Shown in pieces: positions 19,028-27,253 of a DNA stretch of 27,253 bases. The notes beneath the pieces were generated by a model. That model did not search any database. It saw only the letters and a list, made by a program, of their open reading frames with translations, and was not told the DNA's origin. The translations under genes and the position numbers were made by a program. Position 1 is the stretch's first letter. Each line of letters begins with the position of its first letter. The stretch lies in NCBI GenBank assembly GCA_004151065.3, contig NWUY0300031076.1:22992-50244 (forward strand). The letters run 5' to 3'. The stretch is from Larix sibirica (lineage: Eukaryota > Streptophyta > Pinopsida > Pinales > Pinaceae).

Positions 19028-19907
19028 TGGAGGAATTACTTCTTACACAAAACCCATTTGATGAAGTGAGTTACCCTTTTAATTGGCCCTAATGAAACAA
19101 GTTTTATTGTACAATTCATTAGCAACATTAAAGCATGGGAACATTAAGCCACACAGAGATAGGAGAAGAAAACCTTACTCTCTGATTTGCACCAAGAAGA
19201 GACATGTTAGTTAAGCTCCAGATGGAAGAGAACTCTGAAAAACCATCCATGACAAATGAATGGTGATAAAACTCCTTTGTATTGGAGTTAGATTCCTTTT
19301 ACAATAAAATATGATTATTTTTCTAACTAACTCCTTGACAAGCCCAACAACAATAAAAATGGAGTTGGTTAGGCCTTTGCTAAGTCAAAGGTCTTCACTT
19401 CCTCAAGGAGAATTTGCTTCACTAAAAGAATTAATAAAATAATACAATGGAATCTCTAAGAGTGAGGGTGCATAAGCAAAAAAGGCCCCTTTTACCAAGT
19501 CAAAGCTTCAATAAACAATATCCTCCTCGTGCACCCTCCAAGATGCTTCGACATGGTAAAATAAAATAATGTTTTCTTGAAATAACCACCTCCATGATCT
19601 GAATCAATAAATAATATAATATTGAGGTAGTTATAACCTTCATAGGTCTGCCTTCCAAGAAAGAGATTTAACCAACCTTCAATTGCTTCACTTGATGTGT
19701 AAGGTGTGAACAAGACCCATTCAAAGATGCAAGTGGACCTCCTAGATGAATGCAGCAACTAATGCTGTAGGGGAATGTGCAAATGGATGAATGCATGGAA
19801 TGGTATGTTTGAATATGAATTTGTAAAGAGATGCACATGTAAATATTATTATTTTAGTTATTTTGCCTCAAATTCTGTGCCAAAAAGGGGGGGCACTATC
19901 TCAAATG
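19028..19907. other. No recognised gene; one unassigned minus-strand frame
   Basis: A minus-strand frame of 88 codons at 19492-19758 (starting MLHSSRRSTCIFEWVLF) has no recognised domain. A run AAAAAGGGGGGG at about 19883-19894 resembles a polypurine tract and lies shortly before the next LTR-like sequence; it might be the 3' end of an internal region of another element. Confidence 0.45.
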
Positions 19908-20178
19908 TGTGACCCTAATGTATCTAGGGAGGATAATATATGGTACTTAGGGAGGCACCCAAGGGAATAATGTATATAATGTGGCCATAATTAAGGAATA
20001 GGCCTATTTGGTAGTTGGTGGGTAATAAATAGGCCCACTTGGTAGTTAGAAGAAATAATATAATAATAAGGGGTAGTTGGCATAGACCCCTAAGAATACT
20101 CATGAGAAAGTATAAATACACATGAGTATCATTGTATGGAGGTATGTTGAATTTATTCTTTTGTAGTAAACATGGTAG
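19908..20178 (+). repeat. LTR-like segment A1 of a second family
   Basis: From about 19914 this matches the LTR at 22599: shared words include CTAGGGAGG, ATGTGGCCATAAT, GGGTAATAAATAGGCCCA and AAGGGGTAGTTGGCA. The match ends near TAGTAAACATGG at about 20176, where antisense integrase sequence starts without a gap. Confidence 0.8.
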
Positions 20179-20179
20179 T

Positions 20180-20769
20180 TGTTTCTCATGGATAATGGAA
20201 GTTGGCATTCCATGTAATTTAAAAATCTGGTCCATGAATACTTGAGAAACTATTAATGGTGTAAAAGGGTGTGACAAGCCATAAAAGTGGGCATATTTTG
20301 AAACATGATCTATGACCATCATGATGACTGATTTATTTCCAACTCTCAGAATCCCCATGATAAAATCCATGCAAATATCAATAAATAGAAGTGTCGAAAT
20401 TAGAAGTAGATGCAAGTCCCCTAATGATTTCATTGTTTATCCCTTGTGTTGTTGGAAAGTATTAAATACTGCAACAAAGTTCTGGATGATGATTTTCATG
20501 CCTTCCCAAAAGAATAATTGCTTAATCCATTCATAGGTTTTATGAAAGCTTGAGTGACCTACTACTAGTGATGAATGTAATTCCTCTAAGATTCTTTGTT
20601 TTAAGGTTGAATTTGGTGCCAGAAAAATGCAATCTTTATAGCACAATGTATCTTGGTGCCATGTATATGCTATAGGAGGGTTCAGATCAGGGAAAATTTT
20701 AAGGATCCATAATTTTCTTAAAGTGTAGAAACCTTGGTGAATCTTACTAATTATCAAATTTCCAACCAT
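20180..20769 (-). pseudogene. Integrase fragment of a Ty3/gypsy element, antisense
   Basis: Two minus-strand frames make one integrase piece. The first (20437-20769) has the zinc-binding domain: LEELHSSLVVGHSSFHKTYEWI keeps both His residues, but the two Cys of the C-x-x-C are Phe (FNTFQQHKG). The second (from 20433) has the start of the core: MDFIMGILRVGNKSVIMMVIDHVSKYAHF with its catalytic Asp position, and FKLHGMPTSII, where the similarity stops. The rest of the core is lost at the junction with the LTR segment. It lies opposite to the LTRs around it, so it comes from another insertion, an inversion or an assembly join. Confidence 0.85.
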
Positions 20770-20775
20770 AAAATG

Positions 20776-20776
20776 N
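20776..20776. other. Single unknown base at a sequence junction
   Basis: The N separates the antisense integrase fragment from a second LTR-like segment that starts mid-LTR. With 8767 and 22864 it is one of only three unknown bases in the window, all at repeat or element boundaries. Confidence 0.9.
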
Positions 20777-21012
20777 GGGTAGTTGGCACATGCCCCTTAG
20801 GAATACTCATGAGAAAGTATAAATATACATGAGTATTGTATTAGATATGTTGGGTGAATTGTGTAGTGATTCCCTCCTTAAGTAGTAATTGATGGTGCTA
20901 CCCTACCTTAAGGGTTATCTCTATATCTTGGTGTTATTCTTGTTGTGGATGATTTTTTTAAGGGTTCTATATCATTGTTGTGATTCAATTTTTGGGTTAA
21001 GGATCATCACAA
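20777..21012 (+). repeat. LTR-like segment A2 (3' part of a 5' LTR)
   Basis: It starts at GGGTAGTTGGCA, inside the LTR, and runs to ATCATCACA, followed by a PBS. It repeats about 100 bases already present in A1 (20073-20178) and then continues with the LTR end shared with 23000-23118 (TTAAGGGTTCTATATCATTG). Confidence 0.85.
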
Positions 21013-21014
21013 GT

Positions 21015-21028
21015 GGTATCATAGCAGT
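21015..21028 (+). other. Primer-binding site of the second LTR family
   Basis: TGGTATCATAGCAG lies two bases after the CA of the LTR. It differs from the usual initiator-Met word TGGTATCAGAGC at one position. Its place sets the 5' LTR end at 21012. Confidence 0.85.
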
Positions 21029-22582
21029 TTCCTGGGCAAAAAAATTGGATTTTTTTTTTGCCAGATTTTTGAAGTATAAAAGATGATGATAGTATTCTAC
21101 TTGATTTTTGATACTTTTTATGCATAATGCGAAGAATTTGGTTGCAGATCTGAGTTCCTCTCCTCTAGACACTATTTCAAAAAAAAAGTTTAAAATGAAA
21201 TTCGGGAATTGAAGTTATCATTGATTGTAGATCTGATATCTTTTGATAGTGATCGTATTTCCATCAAACCAACTCTAGCAGATGCAATGACCATGACATT
21301 TCATAATTGTGGTCATAATAGAGATTACGAAAAATATTGAGGGAGTTATGCTCATTTTAAATTTGCTATCTCTAATGCAAGTGCTTTTTTCAAAATCCTA
21401 GTTCTATTTTTGGAGTTATGGTAAGTCATATGTCTTCTATAGAAAAATTTGATGAACTTAGTATTGAAGAGTACATAAGTAAGCAAATGTTATGGTGGAA
21501 AGGGAATTGGAAATCAAAAGATGCCATTAGATAGTGGCATTTGCTTAACCATGACTAGATGTCAAAACTTCTATATTAAGAATTTGAAAATGTATTTTTA
21601 GATGGGTGGTCTCATGCTGTGAAGAATGATAAAGAAAGTAACGAGTGTTTAATTTCATGCTCAAACTTTCCATTATAGGTTTATGGATGTATTCCACAAG
21701 AAAATGTTGTTATTTCTGTAAACCCTACTAGCTAGTATAATCTCATCAATATCAATTTGGCCAAAGGGATGCAAGTCCCCACAAAACATATTCAAAGCAC
21801 ATATGTTGAGGGTGAAAATGTTCAAAGTTTTAAAGATTTGAAGATTACCATGGATAAATGTGTCACACTCATATTTTCATGTTATCAATATGGATGATGT
21901 GGATATTGTTTTGGGATATCCTTGGATGGACTCAATTGGTATTGTTAATATTAATGTGCAAAAGAAGTTCTTGAAGCTTTGGTATAAGAAGAAGAAAATT
22001 ACATTGTAGGATATTTCTCTTAATAAACAAGAAAGGCAGAAGGAGGTACATGAAGAAGTCCTTGTAGGTCAAATAGTTGAAGTATCTATAGATATTGCAG
22101 ATGAAGAGTTCAAGGTTGAATTAGAAGATGAAAAAACTATAGAAGCACATGAAGAAAAGCCCCAGGAAGGAGATAAAAGGAAGAAGCTAATGAGCTATAA
22201 GAGCCCATGGAACAACAGGTTCAAGAGTCAAAGAAAGAAGAACCAACAATGAAGGTCGCAATCTATCGACACCCACAATACCATGAGAAACAACAATCAC
22301 CATGTCAAGGTTGGGAGCATTAGCAAATGTGGAACCAAAAAGGGAACCAATATGGAGGAACATGGAGGACTAAAAGCAATGCATGAATATATTTGAATAA
22401 CACAACAACATGGAACGAGAGGCACAACCATAATCAAGATCAAGGTGGCACATGAAAAAGTGGGCCTAATGTCCACATTTCAGTAGGATGGATGGATGCC
22501 CATGCTTTTGGTATTAGTTGACTACATTGTTTAGTAGATCATATTATGTATGACTTCTTCCCATGTTTTGAGGACAAAACAT
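21029..22582 (+). pseudogene. Internal region with gag-pro remnant, no pol
   Basis: The internal part is only about 1.6 kb. Most of it (21029-21860) is too broken to recognise. From about 21860 to 22016 one frame reads VINMDDVDIVLGYPWMDSIGIVNIN, matching the second conserved block of plant retropepsin-like domains; the active-site DTG/DSG block was not found. After a TAG at 22017 the same frame goes on to 22252 as a charged, Glu/Lys-rich stretch. No RT, RNase H or integrase is present on the plus strand, so pol has been deleted or the element was non-autonomous. Confidence 0.65.
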
Positions 22583-22598
22583 GTGAAGGTGGGTGGAG
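22583..22598 (+). other. Polypurine tract of the second LTR family
   Basis: GTGAAGGTGGGTGGAG directly precedes TGTAATGTACC, the start of the 3' LTR. It follows the words TTTTGAGGACAAAAC, a common feature just before the 3' LTR in plant gypsy elements. Confidence 0.78.
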
Positions 22599-23120
22599 TG
22601 TAATGTACCTAGGGAGGTACCTAGGGGAATGTGGCCATAATCATGGTATAGGCCCACTAGGTAGTTGGTTGGGTAATAAATAGGCCCATTATGTAGGTAG
22701 ATGAAATAATAAAATAATAAGGGGTAGTTGGCAGAGGCCCCTTAGCAATATGCATGAGAAAGTATAGATATACATGTTGGATGAATTGGTTTGCAACAAG
22801 AATGGCTTGTGGTGTGATTCCTTCCTTAAGGAGTAATTAATGGTGTTACCCTACCTTAAGGGTNCCAAAGGAATACTCATGAAAAATTATAAATACATAT
22901 GAGTATCATTGTAATGAGATAGGTTGGATTAATTTTATTGTAGTAATCATGGCCTATGGAGTGATTCCTTCCATAAGGAGTAATTAATGGTGTTACCCTA
23001 CCTTAAGGGTTATAGCTATATCTTGGTGTTATTCTTTTTGTGGATGGATTTGTGTTTATTTATGAAGTTTAAGGGTTCTATATCATTGTTGTGATTCATT
23101 TTTTGTGTTAAGGATAACTG
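22599..23120 (+). repeat. 3' LTR of the second family, with internal duplication
   Basis: The LTR begins TGTAATGTACCTAGGGAGG. Around the N at 22864 a stretch of about 120 bases is present twice (22747-22863 and 22871-23009), both ending ACCCTACCTTAAGGGT. Without the duplication the LTR would be about 380-400 bp. It ends near AAGGATAACTGTA (about 23118-23122), which matches AAGGATCATCACA of the 5' LTR; the exact end and a target duplication are uncertain. Confidence 0.8.
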
Positions 23121-23122
23121 TA

Positions 23123-23423
23123 GTGACATATGTCTTAAAGTTGCACCCCTTGGTAATTGATTGAATTGAAACTTAGGAAATGGGGTTAAAAAGCCTAATG
23201 ACAAATTTAGAAAAAATAATGCAGTGCACAACCTTGTGTTTGGGTTTAATTAATCTGTAAATAAGAATATCCCATATAGTTTCAGACCGAAATGCTTAAG
23301 AGTAGAAATATGGAAAAGTGAAGGGTTAATATGAAATGAAACTAGGGAAACGAAATCAATATGTGCCATGCACCCTCTAGGAAAGGGAAAATGATGAAGT
23401 GCAAGTTTAGTGTGGATGAAGTG
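23123..23423. other. No recognised gene
   Basis: AT-rich flank between the LTR and the 138-bp tandem repeat. Nothing recognised on either strand. A partial third copy of the repeat start (GCAAGTTTAGTGTGGAT) is visible at 23401-23417. Confidence 0.5.
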
Positions 23424-23699
23424 TAAGTTTAGTACGGATTTTACCTAGGTAAGAAGTAAAACTATGATGAAATGAGCAAATTACCTCGGTAAAATGATGG
23501 AAATGTGATGAAAATCTAATTGATACTAGGAAAACACTAGGCAAATGCATCACCATGCTAGTAAGTTTAGTATGGATTTTACCTAGGTAAGAAGTACAAA
23601 TATGATGAAATGAGCAAATTACCTCGGTAAAATGATGGAAATGTGATGAAAATCTAAATGATACTAGGAAAACACTAGGCAAATGCATCACCGTGCTAG
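23424..23699. repeat. 138-bp tandem repeat, two near-identical units
   Basis: Units 23424-23561 and 23562-23699 begin TAAGTTTAGTA and end TGCTAG. By hand count they differ at about five positions, the highest identity of any repeat in the window, so the duplication is recent compared with the elements around it. Because 138 is a multiple of three, a minus-strand frame (23407-23712) stays open through both units and shows a 46-residue repeat; this is probably a by-product. Each unit has TTACCTAGGTAA and TTACCTCGGTAA, two related palindrome-like words. Confidence 0.95.
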
Positions 23700-24889
23700 A
23701 AGACACTAACAACTAAGAACAAGACATGAACTAACCATGCAACACCCAAGTGAAAGTAGTTACTAAAGCACGAGGAGATTTCCCTAATCACTGAACCAAC
23801 TTGAAGAATGTTTCATATGATGCAACTAAAGCAACCTCCACCCAACATGATAATTAAAAACAAGTGAGTCCCCTCCACTAAAGATCCCCATCGAATGCCA
23901 AGAGGGGTAAGGCCCCATGAAGAAGTATGCCCCCAAGTCAATCCGATGCCCCAAAGCTACTACATGTAAATTTCCATCAATGTGACAAAACATCACAAGT
24001 TTACTCATACAATATGAGGGGTGACCCCTCTCATGTTGCATAAGGGTTGCACTTGTGAGTTTCATAAGAACACTTGTGATTTGTTGTCACAAGGAATGAT
24101 CTTGCAGGAGCACATTACTAGATATTTTGATGGATAGGGGGTGCATTAATTTGTGTTTTGGCTTAGAGATGATGCAATTTGGTGGTGGATTTGATGCTAT
24201 GATGCTTGCTTTTGAGGGTGGGATGAGATATTTAATTGATTACTTAGCATATGCCTAGTGATATAAAACTCTTGATGATGTGGTGTACCCTCCCTCTTGG
24301 GTAGTATTGACATGTTTGAAGTGTTTTGGTGCTTAGCATTGTAACAATTATTTAACACTTGGATCATTTGATGGATTGGGAACCCATCAACTTAGGGTCT
24401 TTTTAGGTTTCGTGTTGATAACTGACTTGTGTATGTGATGATAAATTAAAAGGAACTTTGCTATGGTTTCTAAGGTTCTAATATGACAAATATTCATGGA
24501 GATGAAACACCCTAGCACTTTGATTATTATGCAAGGTTCCAACATAGTTATTAATGTATTTCTTATAGTTGGATTTGGGGAGCTCTCCCCCTTTTTTCCC
24601 TTGGAAAAAAATTTGCAATTTTATGAAGTAAATACAATTACATTCGACGGATGCTTGGTAATAATTTCATCAAGTAGTGAGATGAAAGTACTCGTACGCT
24701 GTAAAATCAAACAGAGATTGCATATGTACATAAGACTGTATCAACTTGTGGAATATCCCTTATAGTATTTGAATATGCATCCTCACAGGGTCATTCCAAA
24801 ATCTAAGAATAAAAAAAAGATTAATAGATTGTGTTCCAAAATAAGCATGCACCATATCAATATGATCACAACAAAGAGGTAGAATTTGA
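23700..24889. other. No recognised gene
   Basis: Neither strand shows a known domain. Frames at 23826-24065 (-) and 24496-24765 (+) are unassigned. The 3' untranslated end of the LINE that follows on the minus strand probably lies in the right part, but no poly-A (poly-T on this strand) boundary or target duplication was seen. Confidence 0.5.
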
Positions 24890-25340
24890 GAAATCAAATA
24901 TAATTCCATTGCGCTCTTCCCAAATTTGCTAGCATCCAAGACTCATTCTTAGTCCCTTTTTGGTAGCTCATTAGCTTGCACATTCTATTCCTTGTATATA
25001 TGCTGAAATGTGATAGAGTGCAAGACATTTTTCTGTTTGCTAATTTCATTATAAGCAAGCTTCATGTTAATATTTAATATTATAACAATCACACTCGCCT
25101 TTCATCCATTTAATGACGATTTAGGAATTCCCAAACACATGTAGCTTCCGAGCACCACATCCCTAGGCTAGTTTTGATGCTAATTTAAGTGCCATTAGCT
25201 CGATAAAATTGTTCTAGTTGGTGCCAATCCTTGACTTAAATTTTAACCAATGGTTATCCAATAAATACACAGCTCCACTTGCATCACAAATAGATGTATT
25301 TCCTTGAGTTGCACCATCGGAATATATCTAGGTCTTTGAC
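24890..25340 (-). pseudogene. LINE RNase H domain
   Basis: Reading leftwards from about 25330 there is YSDGATQGN (the first catalytic Asp), then GAVYLLDNHWLKFKSRIG, then NNFIELMALKLA with the conserved Glu near 25215, and VFGNS where the family has GDS, so the central Asp is Asn. Near the end are IYR-like and ANELPK-like remnants in other frames. Several stops and at least two frameshifts interrupt it. The domain would remove RNA from the RNA-DNA hybrid during copying. It belongs with the RT at 26824-27253. It is similar in type to the isolated RNase H at 13249-13797 but diverged from it. Confidence 0.75.
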
Positions 25341-26343
25341 TTATCGATGACCTTCAACAAGTATTCTAGGATTCTTTATAGTATCGCATTGATTACAAAT
25401 TTTAAGTATATTCACAGATTGTAAGGCACAATGTAAAGGAGTGATTCTACAATCCTCAAATAGGCTTTGGTTCCTTGATAACAATACTCCCCAAGCAACG
25501 ATGAACGACAATGCCTTATACACCTTGACGTTGATATTTCCATCCCAGTATTTTAGGTAGCCTTCAATAGTATCACCATTCCCCAAATCATTAATGCCCA
25601 ACTACACATCCAACTCCTTCCAAACTTGTTAAGTATAGGAACAATGAATGGGAATATGATTAATATTCTAGTCGTTTTCTTTGCAAAGTGTACACTAACC
25701 AGGGCCAATCTTATTCCCTTTTTGGAGGTTGTCCCAAGTGAACACCTTGTTATGTAACAATAACCACATTAAGATTTGATTTTTTAAGGGGTGTTTTCAT
25801 ATCCATCACCACCAAACATGCTCCTCCCTAGTTTCACCCTCAAATAACACCTTATAGCCCAACTTGGGGGAGTAACTGCATATGATTGTAATTTTTGTCC
25901 AGCTTACTTCATCCTTTGCCTACTTGATTCATACATGTATGGCCTTCAAAATGACTAAGTACTCCTCCCACTGAACAAGTTCATCATTAAACAACCCTGC
26001 ATGATCTGCATGTTTCCATTCCCGACTCCATATAGAAGAAGATGAATCAATGTCACTATCCCGATCCAAGGTAAAACGCCCCTTTTCCCTGAGAGAAGCA
26101 ATTAAGTTTCCTAGGAGTCTATAGGATCCTCTACAACCGACCCATGGGATTCACCTATATGTATGCGATGTCCAACACTAGCTTCCATGCAAGCCAATTA
26201 CGAACGAGAGGGAAAGCCTTCACTGTGTCTTTCCAAATTAAGGACCCATTTTGAAAAGTTTTTATAGAATATTTGACCCAATCTTTATAAATAGGAGTAC
26301 TGCAATTTGACAACAAAGACCCTTTCTCGACATCAGCCTCCAA
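25341..26343 (-). pseudogene. LINE region between RT and RNase H
   Basis: Two pieces are recognisable. At 26155-26343 the end of the frame reads IWKDTVKAFPLVRNWLAWKL, which fits the conserved W-K...F...NWLAWKVG stretch after RT in plant LINEs. At 25341-25601 the frame has ALSFIVAWGVLLSRNQSLFED, which fits the W-x-LW-x-x-RN-x-x-F-E block just before RNase H. The sequence in between (about 25600-26150) is broken by many stops but keeps the right spacing. Its role in the protein is not known in detail. Confidence 0.68.
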
Positions 26344-26823
26344 ACACTTTTCTCCAACATAGACGTAGCAAAGTGAAAGCTATCCTTCAATCACCATCCC
26401 CCACACTCCTTCAAAACATCTAGTTTTTGCCACGTGACAAGTGGTATTCCTCTTTTATCCATCCTATCCGCCCATAAAAAATTGAAGCAAGTTCTTTGAA
26501 TTTTTTCCAATATGCCTTTCAGGATAAAAACCAGTCATCAAGTAAATGGTATGGCTTAGTAAATTGGTATGGCTTCAAGCATCAATTTTAACATTATTAG
26601 GCGTCCACCTCGTGACATCCAACGATTGCACCGGTTCATTAGTTTCTTCTCAATTTATAGAATCATCCATTCCGAATCCTTTTTAACATAATCATTAGGC
26701 TTGAAAGAAAACATAAGTATTTTAATCCCTGCTGCAAATTTGTAAGATAGAAGGGAAAAAGACCAAAAATGTGCTGCTTCTCTTCATCCATTTCGACAAA
26801 GGAAATTGTTGGTTTTCTCACAT

Positions 26824-27253
26824 TCACAAACATGTGAGTAGCCGAACAATATAGATCAAGTACTTCCTTCGGTTTTGTAGCATCCCTTCACGAGCCGCCA
26901 TAGAACAAAAGTATGTCATCAACAAAATGCGAGTTAGATTGGGCGATCCATTCTTGATGCCTTTTAGAGCTCTTGATCTTTTTGCATTTATTATTTCCCT
27001 ACTGAGTCCTTCTACCACGATTAAGAATAATAGAGGGGATAGTGGACAAGTGTGTTGTAGACCCCTTCTTGGTCTAAAGAAACCCATAGAAAAACCATTT
27101 CTCAGTATGGCGAAATAAACACAAGTTATGCAATACATTAGCCAGATTACAAATTAAATGCCAAATCCAAAGTGAATCAACATAAGTCTAAGATAGTCCC
27201 ATTTAACCCTATCATATGCTTTGGTAAGATTAGTTTTGATCACCATTGTTTTT
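26824..27253 (-). pseudogene. LINE reverse transcriptase, partial
   Basis: The right edge begins inside RT: KTNLTKAYDRVKWDYLRLM, where the first catalytic Asp of the family KTDLSKAYDRV block is Asn. After a stop near 27155, the frame 26824-27138 gives GFFRPRRGLQHTCPLSPLLFLIVVEGLSR, the well-known R-G-L-x-Q-G-x-PLSPLLF block, with the Gly lost. The FADD active-site block should follow; a frame change turns it into LLMTYF. This copy cannot be active. The N-terminal half lies outside the window. Confidence 0.87.

Larger units (their letters stand above)
24890..27253 (-). mobile_element. LINE (non-LTR retrotransposon), 3' part, cut by window edge
   Basis: On the minus strand the order is RT, a linker region and a C-terminal RNase H, as in plant LINEs of the L1 group that carry RNase H. 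The endonuclease and the first half of RT would lie beyond 27253. All parts carry stops and frameshifts. The 3' end is set only by the loss of similarity. Confidence 0.85.

Noticed and set aside
19883-19894. AAAAAGGGGGGG as a polypurine tract for an LTR at 19908
   Set aside because: It is followed by about 13 unrelated bases before the LTR-like start, whereas a polypurine tract should abut the LTR.
23407-23712. 101-codon minus-strand frame with a 46-residue repeat
   Set aside because: It stays open because the DNA repeat unit is 138 bases, a multiple of three; no domain and no start context support a gene.
1-27253. tRNA, rRNA or organellar gene
   Set aside because: No cloverleaf-like or rRNA-like segment was recognised; the tRNA-like words found are primer-binding sites of LTR elements.

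Overview
This is a stretch of plant nuclear DNA with no recognisable host gene. It is a mosaic of old, broken transposable elements: a chromodomain Ty3/gypsy element, further gypsy-type remnants, a copia RT scrap, a hAT transposase with a plant-type intron, and a LINE with a C-terminal RNase H domain. The primer-binding sites resemble the plant initiator-Met type. Such dense, heavily mutated retroelements suggest a large, slowly turned-over genome. A gymnosperm is plausible, but that is inference and not proven by the sequence.

Layout: 1-2416 has no recognised gene, but holds telomere-like CCCTAA motifs and a 78-nt pure pyrimidine tract. 2422-8160 is a structurally complete but dead chromovirus: two LTRs, PBS, PPT, a 5-bp target duplication GATAC, PR-RT-RNase H-integrase-chromodomain in order, with gag mostly missing. 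It lies next to an antisense copia RT scrap (8195-8419). 8689-8835 is an AT-rich tandem duplication split by an N. 9234-11561 (-) is a hAT transposase pseudogene (BED finger, DUF659-like core, C-terminal dimerisation region) that keeps a 90-bp intron. 12307-13797 (-) holds a coiled-coil segment, an unrecognised coding-like segment and an RNase H domain. 13771-15155 is a tandem duplication of about 688 bp.

16572-19027 is a pair of direct repeats of about 540 bp flanking an intact 287-codon gag-like ORF on the minus strand. It resembles the non-autonomous gag-only elements called TR-GAG. 19908 to about 23120 is a second, rearranged LTR family: PBS, PPT and a gag-pro remnant can be seen, but the 5' LTR region is broken by an antisense integrase fragment and an N. 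23424-23699 is a recent 138-bp tandem duplication. 24890-27253 (-) is the 3' part of a LINE (RT, linker, RNase H) that runs off the right edge.

The genes do not form a pathway; they record successive insertions and decay. The best candidate for something little described is the gag-only element at 16.6-19.0 kb, followed by the unassigned 12.3-13.2 kb segment. I found no convincing new biological system.
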